Positions 34,969 to 44,787 are shown, counted from the first letter of the stretch. The stretch: 64,000 nt of DNA from an unicellular cyanobacterium SU2 (GCA_002110465.1 NEED01000069.1:1-64000); one strand, 5' to 3'. A program made the numbers and translations. The notes: generated by a model from the sequence alone, not told the origin.

Positions 34969-35829
34969 CTAAAATACAGATTCATTTTGCTGTAATTGCT
35001 GTTCTACCTGCAATAAATTTTGAATTCTAGCTTCCGTTGAGGGATGGGTGGAAAACAAATTGGCCAATAATTGACCTGAAAAAGGACTACTTATCAACAA
35101 TGGCTCAAAAGCGGGGTTGCTGTCCATTGGTAATTCCCGACCTAAATTCTCTAACCGTTTTAAGGCGCGGGCTAAAGCCCTAGGGTTGCGGGTTAATCTT
35201 GCTGATCCTGCATCGGCTTCAAATTCTCGAGTTCGTGAAATAGCCATTTGAATCACACTCGCTGCGATGGGGGCTAAAACGATCATCAACAAAAATCCTA
35301 GGGGGTTAACCCCTCCTTCTCGGTTCCGAGACCCCCCGAAAAACCAAGCCATTTGCGCCAGAAAAGAGATAGCCCCGGCAATGGTAGCAGCGATCGCTTG
35401 GGTAAGGGTATCTCGATTATAGACATGACTTAATTCATGGGCGATTACCGCCTCTAATTCATCTTCAGGGAGTAATCTCAACAGTCCTTCGGTAACAGCA
35501 ACGGCGGCGTGTTGGGGATCTCGTCCTGTGGCAAAGGCATTGGCCGAAGAAGTGGGTACAATGTAGAGATCTGGCATCGGTAATTGACTCCGATGACACA
35601 GACGTTCAACCATACTGTACAAAGCAGGAATTTGGTTAGGGCTAACCGGTTGCGCCCCATAGGCCGCTAAGGCAATGCGATCGCTGTAATACCAAGATCC
35701 TAAGTTGGTAACGGCCGCTAAAATTACCCCAATAATTGCCCCACTAGCCCCTCCAATAATCCAATAACTTGCCGTGATCAAAAGTGCGCTGAGGATTCCT
35801 AACAAGGCAACGGTCTTAATCTGATTCAC
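34969..35829 (-). CDS. HtpX-like M48 zinc metalloprotease
   Basis: A 286-residue membrane protease. Two N-terminal helices (about 8-25 and 30-46), then the catalytic HELSH (131-135), two more helices (150-165, 178-195) and the third zinc ligand in RTREFEADAGSA (E202). The HPSTEARI block near the C-terminus is typical. It should face the cytoplasm and clear misfolded membrane proteins, complementing FtsH encoded close by. The family (HtpX/Oma1-like, M48B) is clear. Confidence 0.88.
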   Translation of the reverse strand: MNQIKTVALLGILSALLITASYWIIGGASGAIIGVILAAVTNLGSWYYSDRIALAAYGAQPVSPNQIPALYSMVERLCHRSQLPMPDLYIVPTSSANAFATGRDPQHAAVAVTEGLLRLLPEDELEAVIAHELSHVYNRDTLTQAIAATIAGAISFLAQMAWFFGGSRNREGGVNPLGFLLMIVLAPIAASVIQMAISRTREFEADAGSARLTRNPRALARALKRLENLGRELPMDSNPAFEPLLISSPFSGQLLANLFSTHPSTEARIQNLLQVEQQLQQNESVF

Positions 35830-36022
35830 CCTATCTACTCTCCGAGAAAATCCTATCCTTATTTTACTGAGGAAAGGTTAGGACAACTTGAATATCAAGG
35901 GTCGCTGAGATGTTAAATCTCTCCAAATCAATCATGATAAGATTGTTCATTCTAAATTCTAGGTTCTTAATTCTACATTCTGTTATTTTGATGCTCAAGC
36001 CCAAACTGACGAACTTATTACT

Positions 36023-36754
36023 ATGTCTAGCCTTTCGATTGTTATTCCAACTCTCAATGAAGGGGAATACTTAGCACGAACTCTTAGCTGTCTTAGTTTA
36101 TTAGAACCACCACCATTGGAAATCATTGTTGTGGATGGTGGGAGTACGGATGAAACTGTTAATCTTGCTCAAAGTCATGACATTACTTTAATAACTTCTT
36201 CTGCAACCGGACGCCCTATTCAAATGAATGAAGGTGCGAGAATAGCGACTGGAGATATCTTATGCTTTCTTCACGCTGATACCTTAGTTCCCTCTAATTT
36301 AGTTACCCTCATCGAAAAAACGTTGGATAATAAAGAAATTGCTTGTGGTGGTTTTATTTCTTTAATGAAAGGAGATAAAACTCGATGGGGAACCTCTTTA
36401 CACAATTATCTCAAAACTTACTATGCACCTTTACTTTTTCGTCCCCGTCTATTTTTTTTAAAGGGACTGCGGTTGCTGTTTGGGGATCAAGTCATGTTCT
36501 GTCGTCGCAGTGATTTCTGGGAGTGCGGTGGTTTTGATACAAATAAACCTATTCTCGAAGATGCAGATTTATGTCTAAAGTTAATATCTTATGGACGTAT
36601 CTGCTTACTCAATCATGTGGTGTATTCTTCTGATCGTCGTGTTGCTAAATGGGGATCTATTAAAGCCAATATTATCTATCTCCGGGTGGGAATTCTTTGG
36701 GGTTTAGGAGTTAGCCCAAATGATCTTAAACAATTTTATCCTAATATTCGTTAG
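36023..36754 (+). CDS. GT2 glycosyltransferase of the TIGR04283 (arsenosugar-associated) type
   Basis: A 243-residue GT-A enzyme with SIVIPTLNEGEYLARTL, EIIVVDGGSTDETVNLAQ, GRPIQMNEGARIATGDILCF and LHADTLVP with the H-x-D-T metal/donor motif. GDQVMFCRRSDFWECGGFD, then ILEDADLC, is the acceptor side. This exact layout is that of TIGR04283 proteins, often grouped with arsenosugar synthesis genes, though the reaction is inferred. The rhodanese-like gene 250 bases downstream is a usual neighbour of this family. The start ATG at 36023 directly precedes the first strand. Confidence 0.8.
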   Translation: MSSLSIVIPTLNEGEYLARTLSCLSLLEPPPLEIIVVDGGSTDETVNLAQSHDITLITSSATGRPIQMNEGARIATGDILCFLHADTLVPSNLVTLIEKTLDNKEIACGGFISLMKGDKTRWGTSLHNYLKTYYAPLLFRPRLFFLKGLRLLFGDQVMFCRRSDFWECGGFDTNKPILEDADLCLKLISYGRICLLNHVVYSSDRRVAKWGSIKANIIYLRVGILWGLGVSPNDLKQFYPNIR

Positions 36755-37007
36755 CGGTTTGAGAAAACTAAGTCGAAAACTAGGTTAATTTGGTCAATAT
36801 TATAGGTTGAATTTTTGATCAAGTCTTGACTTTAGTATCTCCTATTATATTTTATATTGAAAGATGTAAGAAAGTGTGCCCCTAGATATACTCTCTTTTT
36901 TAATGTGAAAAAGTTTTAATTTCTATAACAAGGCTTGTAGTAAGCCCTTTAGGGCTAAGAGCCTTTTTGCCAACTAATTATCTCTCCTTAACTATCAACT
37001 ATTAACT

Positions 37008-37448
37008 ATGAATTTCTCTGATCAATTAAAATGGCATTTATTGAATTACCTAATCAAAATTAAATTTCCTACTGTTAATACTATTTCAACTGAAGAACTA
37101 GCAACTTGGCTTGAAGATAAACACAGAAAAGATCCTTTACTATTTGATGCTAGAACACCTCTTGAATATTTTATCAGTCATCTTCATGGTGCTTATTTTA
37201 TACCATCAAAATCAATTGAATTAGAAAATACAATAGAAGATTCTTCTACCCCTATCGTTACTTATTGTTCTGTTGGCTATCGTTCAGCTATTCTCGCCCG
37301 AAAACTCCAAAAAATGGGCTACAAACAAGTTTTTAACCTTGAAGGTTCTTTATTTGCTTGGTTTAGTGAAAACCGTCCTGTTTTTTGCGATGATAAAATT
37401 GTCTCATCAATTCACCCCTACAATTTATTTTGGTCACTTTGGCTTTAA
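37008..37448 (+). CDS. Rhodanese-like domain protein
   Basis: A 146-residue single rhodanese domain. LLFDARTPLEYFISHLHGAY corresponds to the D-x-R-x3-E-x2-G/H-I-x-G-A block. The active-site loop is TYCSVGYRSAILARKL with C87 as the sulfur carrier, followed by VFNLEGSLFAWF. A CSVGYRS loop indicates sulfur transfer or arsenate reductase-like redox chemistry, not phosphatase. It follows the TIGR04283 glycosyltransferase. A tail (CDDKIVSSIHPYNLFWSLWL) extends beyond the domain. Confidence 0.82.
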   Translation: MNFSDQLKWHLLNYLIKIKFPTVNTISTEELATWLEDKHRKDPLLFDARTPLEYFISHLHGAYFIPSKSIELENTIEDSSTPIVTYCSVGYRSAILARKLQKMGYKQVFNLEGSLFAWFSENRPVFCDDKIVSSIHPYNLFWSLWL

Positions 37449-37556
37449 TTATTCATCTGCTGATAGTTGCGTAAGTGTCAAAGAGAAGTAAAAATAAATC
37501 AACGTAGATTATTAATAAATAGTTCGATAGAACCGTCGTTAATTACATCTATCAAG

Positions 37557-38411
37557 TTACTCAAAAACGACAGTACGATTACCATAAACTAAGACTCTAT
37601 TTCGTAAGTGTAACCGAACGGCTCTAGCTAACACCACTTTTTCTAAATCTTTGCCTTTACGAATTAAATCTGCCACCGTATCACGATGACTAACCCTAGA
37701 AACATCCTGTTCAATAATTGGACCTTGATCTAAATCTGCGGTAACATAATGGGCAGTTGCGCCAATAATTTTAACCCCTCTTTCATAGGCTCTATGGTAA
37801 GGTTTTGCCCCCGCAAAAGCGGGTAAAAATGAGTGGTGAATATTAATAACATTGGGAAATTGGGTGATAAATTCTGGGGTTAGAATCTGCATATATTTAG
37901 CTAAAACGACTAAATCAATACGGTATTGCTTTAATAGTTCTAGTTGTCTGGCTTCTTGCTGAATTTTATTATTTTTATCAATATTAATATGAGCAAACTC
38001 AATGCCAAATTGTTCAGCGATCGCCTGTAATTTTGTATGGTTACTAATAATCAAAGGAATGTCAGCATGAATTTCTTTAGCTTGCCATCGCCACAATAAA
38101 TCAAGTAAGCAGTGATCTTGTTTAGTAACAAAAAGGGCAAGGCGAGGAATGGTATCAGAAAAATGAATTTGCCAGACAGCTTGCATCGGTTTAGCAATAG
38201 CAGCAAAGGCAGAAGGAATCATATCACGGGTGAGATTAAATCCATCTAATTGCCATTCTATGCGAGTGAGAAATAAGCCAGCCTCAAAATCTGTATGTTG
38301 ATCGGCATGAATAATATTGCCCTCGTTACCATAAATAAAGTTGGCAAAGGTAGCAACCAATCCTTTTTGATCAGGACAAGAAATTAATAAAGTTACCGTA
38401 GGTTTATTCAT
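37557..38411 (-). CDS. purU: Formyltetrahydrofolate deformylase
   Basis: This 284-residue enzyme hydrolyses 10-formyl-THF to formate and THF, balancing one-carbon pools (important for photorespiratory glycine metabolism). Residues 1-85 form an ACT domain (TLLISCPDQKGLVATFANFI). The formyltransferase-fold domain has VVLAKYMQILTPEF (168-181), NIHHSFLPAFAGAKPYHRAY (190-209, catalytic N-x-H region) and HYVTADLDQGPIIEQ with the catalytic aspartate. The start lies 21 bases after the stop of the NrtA-like gene, so the two are probably co-transcribed. Confidence 0.93.
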   Translation of the reverse strand: MNKPTVTLLISCPDQKGLVATFANFIYGNEGNIIHADQHTDFEAGLFLTRIEWQLDGFNLTRDMIPSAFAAIAKPMQAVWQIHFSDTIPRLALFVTKQDHCLLDLLWRWQAKEIHADIPLIISNHTKLQAIAEQFGIEFAHINIDKNNKIQQEARQLELLKQYRIDLVVLAKYMQILTPEFITQFPNVINIHHSFLPAFAGAKPYHRAYERGVKIIGATAHYVTADLDQGPIIEQDVSRVSHRDTVADLIRKGKDLEKVVLARAVRLHLRNRVLVYGNRTVVFE

Positions 38412-38432
38412 GAAAATACCGTAATCTAGTTA

Positions 38433-39809
38433 TTAAACAAAACCAAAAAATTGAGGACGACTTGCGCGAATGGGAAACTGATTAAGATAAGCAACCGGAT
38501 CACTAGGATCAAACGCTCTTCCATCAATAAAAGCGGTTGTTGGTTCAGACTTCATGTTATTATCGGGAAGTCTTATGTTGAGAGATTTAGCGACCTCTTC
38601 ATAGATAGAAACAGGATAAATTTTTTCTAAAAGCTTGTCCGCATCTTTCGGATAACTTGTTGTTTCTAATTGGTTCCATCGAATCATTTGAGTTAATAAC
38701 CAAACCGCATGAGAACGCCAAGGATAATTAGCATGATCAGGGGCTTTGAGATAAGGAGTATCCTGATAGTGGAAAATGGTAAAGTCAGGAATATCGATGG
38801 GTTTGTTATTTGATATTTCATGGCTGTAGAAATACTGACCATTTAAAGCAGGTTCAATGAAAGAACTATCTAGGTTTAAATATTGACGTTGACCTAGGAT
38901 CTCACTCATTTCTTGGTGATGATTGTGGTAATCGCAATATTGACAAGCCTCAATTAGGGCAGCCATTAACGATCGTGCAGTAGCGGGATGTTTTCTCACC
39001 CAACCATCCATAGCGGCTAAAATTTTATTGGGATGTCCTTGCCAAATATCTCGACTAACAGAGATAATAAATCCTGCCTTTTCAATAATCGCTGAGCGAG
39101 TCCACGGAGCAGAAATACTATACCCTTCAATCATGCCCGCTTGTAGTTTATAAATTAATTGATTAGCCGGAAATTCTAATAATTCTACCTCCCGATTAGG
39201 ATCAACCCCCATAGCTGCTAACCAATAGCGCAGAATATAAGCATCCATAGAAATGGGAGAATCTATGGCAAAACGAGTTTGACCGCTATTCTCTCTAATA
39301 TATTGCTGAAAACCCGCTTCAAAATCTTTAAAATTAGTATATTCTGGGGAAGGACGTAAGGGATTTTCCCAAGCTTTCTGAGTAAGGGTAATAGCACTTC
39401 CATTAAGATTAAGATTCATTAGGGAAATGAGAGATGCTTCTGATTTACCCAACTGTGCCAACATAGGCAAAGCAAAAGGGGCTTGGGCAGCATCTAATTG
39501 CCAGTTTAATAAACCCTCTTCTAGGGCTTCCCAGGAGGCGTAACCTTTGAGGGTAACTTGTAGTCCATAACGCTCAAAAAACCCCTTTTCTTGGGCAATA
39601 ATTAACGGGGCAGCATCGGTGGTAGGAACAAACCCTAGAATTAGATTTGTTTTTTCCAATGAACCAAATTTATTGTTAGGGTTTGGAAAAGTCCCTGAAG
39701 GACGGAAAAAGTCGATATTTCCTTGGGCGCAAGCAGTTATTCCTAGACTAGCTATTCCCAGACTGGTGTATTTAATAAATTGACGACGTTTCATAGGATA
39801 AGTAGTCAA
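38433..39809 (-). CDS. NrtA/CmpA-like substrate-binding lipoprotein
   Basis: A 458-residue solute-binding protein of the nitrate/bicarbonate-binding group (PF13379). The N-terminus KRRQFIKYTSLGIASLGITA and then C27 combines a twin-arginine (RRQFIK) motif with a lipobox, so a Tat-exported lipoprotein is likely. The core starts KTNLILGFVPTTDAAPLIIA, then QEKGFFERYGLQV, and contains ILRYWLAAMGVDP and MIEGYSISAPW. No permease or ATPase gene accompanies it here, unlike nrtABCD or cmpABCD, so it may work with a distant transporter or as a sensor. It precedes purU in one transcript. Confidence 0.78.
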   Translation of the reverse strand: MTTYPMKRRQFIKYTSLGIASLGITACAQGNIDFFRPSGTFPNPNNKFGSLEKTNLILGFVPTTDAAPLIIAQEKGFFERYGLQVTLKGYASWEALEEGLLNWQLDAAQAPFALPMLAQLGKSEASLISLMNLNLNGSAITLTQKAWENPLRPSPEYTNFKDFEAGFQQYIRENSGQTRFAIDSPISMDAYILRYWLAAMGVDPNREVELLEFPANQLIYKLQAGMIEGYSISAPWTRSAIIEKAGFIISVSRDIWQGHPNKILAAMDGWVRKHPATARSLMAALIEACQYCDYHNHHQEMSEILGQRQYLNLDSSFIEPALNGQYFYSHEISNNKPIDIPDFTIFHYQDTPYLKAPDHANYPWRSHAVWLLTQMIRWNQLETTSYPKDADKLLEKIYPVSIYEEVAKSLNIRLPDNNMKSEPTTAFIDGRAFDPSDPVAYLNQFPIRASRPQFFGFV

Positions 39810-40145
39810 AATAGTAGTAAGTTTTTTTTGACTATAACCTAACCTGAGTTCGGTGTTAGGAGTTACAAGTTAGGGGTTGAAAACTCTTCAATTTCAAAAT
39901 CAGGAATACGGACTAGCAACGGCGATAAGTTATAACCTAAGATTGCAAAGTGAAAAGAGAGGGATTTTACAGCAACGTTTAATTTTCTATGGGATACAAT
40001 ATGTAGTTGATTTGACTAATATCCTCTTAAGGCTGACCACAAGTGGTACAGTGCAGTTCACAATTTAACCACCAAACTTAATCAAGCAAGCTTCCACTTA
40101 TTTGACAGAGGCTTAAATGTTCTTATTAAAGGTAAAAGAATACTT
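39810..40145. other. Intergenic region, no gene recognised
   Basis: The 336 bases between the NrtA-like gene and the pentapeptide-repeat gene are divergent promoter space. An open frame of 63 codons (39877-40068, plus) has no recognisable motifs and no clear ribosome-binding site. A short palindrome, GACCACAAGTGGTA, is at about 40035. Nothing else is supported. Confidence 0.4.
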
Positions 40146-41108
40146 ATGAATCCTCAAGAATTAATTTGGCGGTACGAACAGGGGGAACGAGATTTTAGCC
40201 GGCAAGATCTTCAAAGAGCAGATATTATTCAAGTTATCCTAAGAGACATTAATTTAAGCCGTGCGGCCTTAGATTGGTCTAACCTTAGTGGAACGGACTT
40301 GAGTTATGCTAATCTCAATCGTGCTGATTTAATCTATGCACGCCTAATTAGTTCTAAATTGGTAAAAGCTGACTTAACCGGTGCTGATCTGAGCAATGCC
40401 GATCTCAGTTGGGTTAATTTAGAAAATGCAATCCTCGTTAACGCCAATTTAAGTGGAGCCAACCTCAAACAAACGAATCTCAAAAATGCTGATCTAAGTA
40501 GTACCAATCTCAGTGGAGCAAACCTGACACGAGCTAACCTTCATGGGGCTAATTTCAGTCGAGCCGATCTCAGTGAAGCTAACCTCAGTGGTGTAGATCT
40601 TAGAGGAGCTAATTTCAGTCGAGCCGATCTCAGTGAAGCTGATCTTATGGAAGTAGATTTGAGTAACGGGAATCTATATAAAGCTGATCTTAGTGAAAGT
40701 ATAATCCGTAAGGGCAACTTAGAAGGAGCTTTTTTACAAGGAGCCCATTTGGGTCGAGCCAATTTACGCGGAGCAGACCTCTCACGAGCAGTTTTAAGAG
40801 ACAATAGCCTAAGTATCGTCACCTTATCAGGGTTTAATGTTCAAACCATCACCCTATCGAATACGACTGATTTGAGTTCAGCTAATCTTAGAGGAAGTAA
40901 TTTAAGAGGAGCCACTCTTATCAATGCTAATTTAGGTTATGGATTACTCCATAAAACCAATTTAGTTAATGTCAATTTACGTGATGCTAATATGATTGAT
41001 GCTTCCTTGCGAGGAGGAGATTTGCGCGGCGCGAACTTCAGAGATTGTAATATTAATGATATTAATTTTTCAGAAGCGATCATGCCTGACGGTAGTATTC
41101 ATCCGTAG
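40146..41108 (+). CDS. Pentapeptide-repeat protein
   Basis: A 320-residue protein made almost wholly of A(D/N)LXX pentapeptides from residue 20 to 310 (for example ADLTGADLSNADLSWVNLEN and GANFSRADLSEANLSGVDLR). These fold into a right-handed quadrilateral beta-helix. There is no signal peptide or membrane helix, so it is likely cytosolic. The region 40541-40660 contains two nearly identical 60-base blocks, marking recent internal duplication. Function is not predictable; such proteins in cyanobacteria are numerous and a few act as DNA mimics or in lumenal roles. Confidence 0.9.
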   Translation: MNPQELIWRYEQGERDFSRQDLQRADIIQVILRDINLSRAALDWSNLSGTDLSYANLNRADLIYARLISSKLVKADLTGADLSNADLSWVNLENAILVNANLSGANLKQTNLKNADLSSTNLSGANLTRANLHGANFSRADLSEANLSGVDLRGANFSRADLSEADLMEVDLSNGNLYKADLSESIIRKGNLEGAFLQGAHLGRANLRGADLSRAVLRDNSLSIVTLSGFNVQTITLSNTTDLSSANLRGSNLRGATLINANLGYGLLHKTNLVNVNLRDANMIDASLRGGDLRGANFRDCNINDINFSEAIMPDGSIHP

Positions 41109-41153
41109 ACAAGAATTGTTTTCTGACTTTAGGAATTTATCCCAAACCTAGCC

Positions 41154-42089
41154 ATGAATACCCTCGAATGGACTGAGATAATTAAACAAAAAGCTCTCGA
41201 CTTAGGCTTCCATAAGGTAGGAATTGCCAATGCCAATAGCCCATTTAATGACGCTGCAATGACTCACCTAAAAACTTGGTTAAGCTTGGGATATCATGCG
41301 GATATGGCTTGGATGACTAACCCTAAACGCTTCCATGTTCGAGACTGTATGTCCCAGGTAAAATCGGTGATCTGCGTAGCCCTTAATTATTACACTCCTC
41401 ACCAACATCCTGAAGGCAACGAATACGGTAAGATTTCCCGTTACGGATGGGGGCGAGATTATCATAAAGTGATCCACAAAAAGCTAAAAGCCTTCAGTCA
41501 ATGGTTAGAAGATCAAGAGAACTCTGTGAAAACTCGCTACTATGCTGATACAGGACCCATACAAGATAAAGTTTGGGCGCAACGGGCGGGAATTGGCTGG
41601 ATTGCTAAAAATAGTAACCTGATTACCCGTGAGTATGGAAGTTGGGTGTTTTTAGGAGAAATATTAACCAATTTATCTTTAATTCCTGATAAGCCCCATA
41701 CCGAACACTGTGGCACTTGTCGTCGCTGTCTAGATGCTTGTCCAACCGAGGCAATTCCCCAACCGTTTATGGTGGATGCTAATCGCTGTATTGCCTATCA
41801 TACAATAGAAAATAAGGCGGAAACCTTACCCGAGGCGATCGCCTCTCACTTAGAAGGATGGGTAGCCGGCTGTGATATTTGTCAAGAGGTTTGTCCTTGG
41901 AATCAACGCTTTGCTCAGGAAACCGATATAGAAGATTTCCAGCCTTATCCTGGCAATATAGCCCCAAAACTGACAGATTTAGCCAATATTACCCCTGAAG
42001 CATGGGACAATCGTTTTCGAGCTTCAGCGTTACGAAGGATTAAAATGGAGGGATTTCGACGCAATGCTCGTGCTAATCTGGATAAATAG
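41154..42089 (+). CDS. queG: Epoxyqueuosine reductase
   Basis: A 311-residue cobalamin- and iron-sulfur-dependent enzyme catalysing the last step of queuosine synthesis in tRNA anticodons. ADTGPIQDKVWAQRAGIGWI, then AKNSNLITREYGSWVFLGEI, is the family core with the catalytic aspartate. Two 4Fe-4S clusters are visible: CGTCRRCLDACPTEAI and CDICQEVCPWN with an added CIAYHT cysteine. The start ATG 41154 gives the expected N-terminus (EIIKQKALDLGFHKVGIA). It follows the pentapeptide gene by 45 bases on the same strand. Confidence 0.93.
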   Translation: MNTLEWTEIIKQKALDLGFHKVGIANANSPFNDAAMTHLKTWLSLGYHADMAWMTNPKRFHVRDCMSQVKSVICVALNYYTPHQHPEGNEYGKISRYGWGRDYHKVIHKKLKAFSQWLEDQENSVKTRYYADTGPIQDKVWAQRAGIGWIAKNSNLITREYGSWVFLGEILTNLSLIPDKPHTEHCGTCRRCLDACPTEAIPQPFMVDANRCIAYHTIENKAETLPEAIASHLEGWVAGCDICQEVCPWNQRFAQETDIEDFQPYPGNIAPKLTDLANITPEAWDNRFRASALRRIKMEGFRRNARANLDK

Positions 42090-42387
42090 GGACTTGTATA
42101 AGGAACAGTTCACAGTTAGGAGTCAACAGCTATGGTGGTGTTGACTAATTAAGGGATCAATAACTTAGATGTTCCTGATAATTGGCGGAATTCAATTATA
42201 TTTCCCATTTTTCAACTGGGCTGGCTCAGCTAAGCTCAAAATTTTAATCAGATTGCCCTAAGGGAATGGTAGAAAGTGACACAATCGTCAGTTTTTTTCT
42301 CTTGTATTTATTCTCCTTGTTGATAGAGAGCCAAAAACTTTCGTTAACCAATCTGTATTGCCCCACCTTTAACACTGAAAACTAACA

Positions 42388-43047
42388 ATGATGGTCAAGG
42401 TAATTGTTTTTGATTTTGATGGAACCCTCGCAGATACTTACCATACCTTTATTGATATTGCCAATAATTTATCAGGAGAATTTGGCTATAAACCAGTTAA
42501 TTTTGAAGAACAACAACAACTTAAACATTTAAGTGCCGAGGATATTATTAAAAAGTCAGAAATTCCTCTTTTAAAAATTCCTTTTATTTTAAAGCGAATT
42601 AAATCTGAATTAAATCATAAAATCAAGGAACTCAAGCCAATTCAAAATATTCCCGATAGCTTAAACCAGTTAAAAAATGAAGGCTATTCTTTGGGAATTA
42701 TTACGTCTAATGTCGAAAAAAATGTCAGAGATTTTCTCGAAAGTAATGAGCTAGAAAATTTGTTTGATTTTGTCTATTCAGGAACAACGTTATTTGGTAA
42801 GCACAAGATTATCAACAAGTTGCTCAACACCTATCAACTGATTCCTGGGGATGTAATTTATGTAGGTGATGAAACTAGAGATATTCATTCAGCTAAAAAA
42901 GCTAGAGTAAAAACGATTGCAGTTGGTTGGGGATTTAATTCTCCAGAAATTTTAGCAACTTATAAACCAGATTTCTTGATTAATTATCCCCATCAATTAA
43001 TTGATGTAGTTGAAGTATGTAATCAAAATTTTCGACAGGTACTTTAG
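42388..43047 (+). CDS. HAD-family hydrolase (phosphoglycolate phosphatase-like)
   Basis: A 219-residue hydrolase. FDFDGTLADTYHTFIDI holds the nucleophile D9 and acid D11. GIITSNVEKNVRDFL is motif II, GKHKIINKLL gives the motif III lysine, and VGDETRDIHSAKKARVKTIA, then VGWGFNSPE, is motif IV with the metal-binding aspartates. The fold (subfamily IA with helical cap, about residues 20-80) suits a small sugar-phosphate or phosphoglycolate, but the substrate is not fixed by sequence. The 298 bases before it contain nothing recognisable. Confidence 0.85.
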   Translation: MMVKVIVFDFDGTLADTYHTFIDIANNLSGEFGYKPVNFEEQQQLKHLSAEDIIKKSEIPLLKIPFILKRIKSELNHKIKELKPIQNIPDSLNQLKNEGYSLGIITSNVEKNVRDFLESNELENLFDFVYSGTTLFGKHKIINKLLNTYQLIPGDVIYVGDETRDIHSAKKARVKTIAVGWGFNSPEILATYKPDFLINYPHQLIDVVEVCNQNFRQVL

Positions 43048-43186
43048 CTCTAGTAAAACAGAGACTTAAAAAGGAAGAATTTAGAATAAAAAACCTTGCC
43101 CTAAACTTTATGGGTAGTGCTATCGTTGAAATTTAGTCCAGAAATTTAATGACTAAATATCTTAATAGTCAACCCATCAATATCAA

Positions 43187-43747
43187 TTAAAATTTCTGTT
43201 TGATAAATCTAACAAGTTGAGATAATTGTGACTTAAGATTATCAATTTCTCCTTGCATTTTAGTGACTTGCTGACGGAGAGATCGAATTTCAGCAGTCAT
43301 GGCAGAACTATCAACAGAATTTTCGGTTCTTTGACTGCTTGCAACAGGAGTTTCTAAGGGTTTAGAATGCTTTTTAGCCTTAGCCATTGCATCTCGAATA
43401 GCATCAACTAATTGCTTTTGTTCAAAAGGTTTTTCTACAAAGGAAAAAAACTCGAAAGGTTCAGGAATTTTTTCCACAACCTCTTCTTTGCGTCCCGACA
43501 TTAGAACCAGAGGAATAGCCTTAAGCTCGTACTCTTTTTGAATTTCTTGAAAAACTTCCCACCCACTCATCTTGGGTAAGAGAAAATCAAGCATAATTAA
43601 GTTCGGTCTTTCACTCAGGATTAGATTATATCCCTCTACTCCATCTTTAGCTTCAAGGACTTCAAAGTTACCGGCTGGTAACATATCGCGAACTTTCATC
43701 CGAATTACTTTACTATCATCAATCACGAGAATTTTGTGTGTTGTCAC
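43187..43747 (-). CDS. Response-regulator receiver protein with C-terminal coiled coil
   Basis: A 186-residue protein. The receiver domain (1-120) has acidic D10-D11, phospho-acceptor D54 in IMLDFLLPKMSGWE, S84 and K106 in FVEKPF. After a linker (KPLETPVASSQRTENSVDSS) a coiled coil runs from about 150 to 178 (IRSLRQQVTKMQGEIDNLKS). No DNA-binding or enzymatic output domain is present, so it probably signals by protein interaction, as in PatA/CheY-like or twitching-motility regulators. No cognate kinase is adjacent. The gene converges on the HAD gene. Confidence 0.85.
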   Translation of the reverse strand: MTTHKILVIDDSKVIRMKVRDMLPAGNFEVLEAKDGVEGYNLILSERPNLIMLDFLLPKMSGWEVFQEIQKEYELKAIPLVLMSGRKEEVVEKIPEPFEFFSFVEKPFEQKQLVDAIRDAMAKAKKHSKPLETPVASSQRTENSVDSSAMTAEIRSLRQQVTKMQGEIDNLKSQLSQLVRFIKQKF

Positions 43748-43949
43748 GATAAACTTCCCTTAACAAGTTAAATTAGCAATAATTGACCAAGGGCTAGAGC
43801 AAGCTCCGTCATGATACGGTAGATTAATCTCTAACCATATCTATCACCCATTCACTGATGATCGATAGGCATTCCTTTTCTTACTATGCCCCAAAACAGA
43901 CATGAATTAACGGTCAATGTCCAAAAAATAATCTCTGACTCTCTAACGT

Positions 43950-44672
43950 TCAGCTAACGAGCGATCGCCAAAAAAACTGAGGCAAGGTCAACATCCGTCG
44001 CCAACGCCAGGGTTCTTGATATAAACGATAGAGCCATTCTAAATAATTGTCTCGCAACCAGCCAGGGGCGCGCTCTTTAGTTCCCGACCAAATATCAAAA
44101 CTTCCCCCGACCCCAATCCAAATTGCTTGGGGACATAAATGACGATTTTGCTGAATCCAAAATTCCTGACGAGGAACCCCTAACCCTACCAAGACTAGCT
44201 GAGGTTGTTTTTCTAAGAGGGTTTGTTTCCATGCAGCCTCTTCATCTGGGGATAAGTAGCCATGAGAAGTAAGCAGGGAAATTCCTGGTAATTTTTTGCG
44301 CCATTGGTCTGCTGCTGCATCAGTGACTCCAGGTTTTCCCCCATAAAAAACGATCAAAGGAGAATTTTCCCTAGACCCCAATTGGTGAAGCAACGATTGT
44401 GCTAGTTCAATTCCTGGACACCGTTGTTGTGGTTGTCGGCGCAACCGCAGATACAAGATAACTCCTGCCCCATCAGGAATGACTAAATCCGCTTCACGAA
44501 TCATCTGAGCTACTGAGGGTTCTTTCTCAGCTAACATAGCCATTTCTGCGTTAAGAGTAACGACATGAACCCCCTGGTTATGATCGATGCACTGAAGTAG
44601 CCAATCAGGGTAGTTGTCAAGGAGATGTACCAGAACATTAAGAACAGGAAATGAGGAAGGATTGGTTAACAT
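43950..44672 (-). CDS. WecG/TagA/CpsF-type glycosyltransferase (GT26)
   Basis: A 240-residue enzyme from ATG 44672 (an upstream ATG at 44714 is also open). The SFPVLNVLVHLLDNYPDWLL start, VVTLNAEMAMLAEKEPSV, LVIPDGAGVILYLRLR, LIVFYGGKPGVTDAAADQW and LVLVGLGVPRQEFWIQQNRH blocks, and VGGSFDIWSGTKERAPGWLR are all typical of the family. It transfers a sugar, such as N-acetylmannosamine-type residues, to a lipid-linked acceptor at the membrane; the amphipathic C-terminal EWLYRLYQEPWRWRRML would attach it. In cyanobacteria it serves extracellular polysaccharide synthesis. Confidence 0.88.
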   Translation of the reverse strand: MLTNPSSFPVLNVLVHLLDNYPDWLLQCIDHNQGVHVVTLNAEMAMLAEKEPSVAQMIREADLVIPDGAGVILYLRLRRQPQQRCPGIELAQSLLHQLGSRENSPLIVFYGGKPGVTDAAADQWRKKLPGISLLTSHGYLSPDEEAAWKQTLLEKQPQLVLVGLGVPRQEFWIQQNRHLCPQAIWIGVGGSFDIWSGTKERAPGWLRDNYLEWLYRLYQEPWRWRRMLTLPQFFWRSLVS

Positions 44673-44787
44673 ACCTAACCACAGTGTTAAGACTAATCTC
44701 TGATTATAGTTCACTTGAGTTTCGACGAAACTAGATCGTGATTGAGTATCAGCCTTGACAATTGATTGTCAAATACCTATCCTTTTC

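Noticed and set aside
39877-40068. 63-codon open frame on the plus strand
   Set aside because: No recognisable domain, weak start, and situated in promoter space between divergent genes.
40541-40822. Minus-strand frame of 93 codons in the pentapeptide gene
   Set aside because: Repetitive antisense shadow of the A(D/N)LXX repeats.
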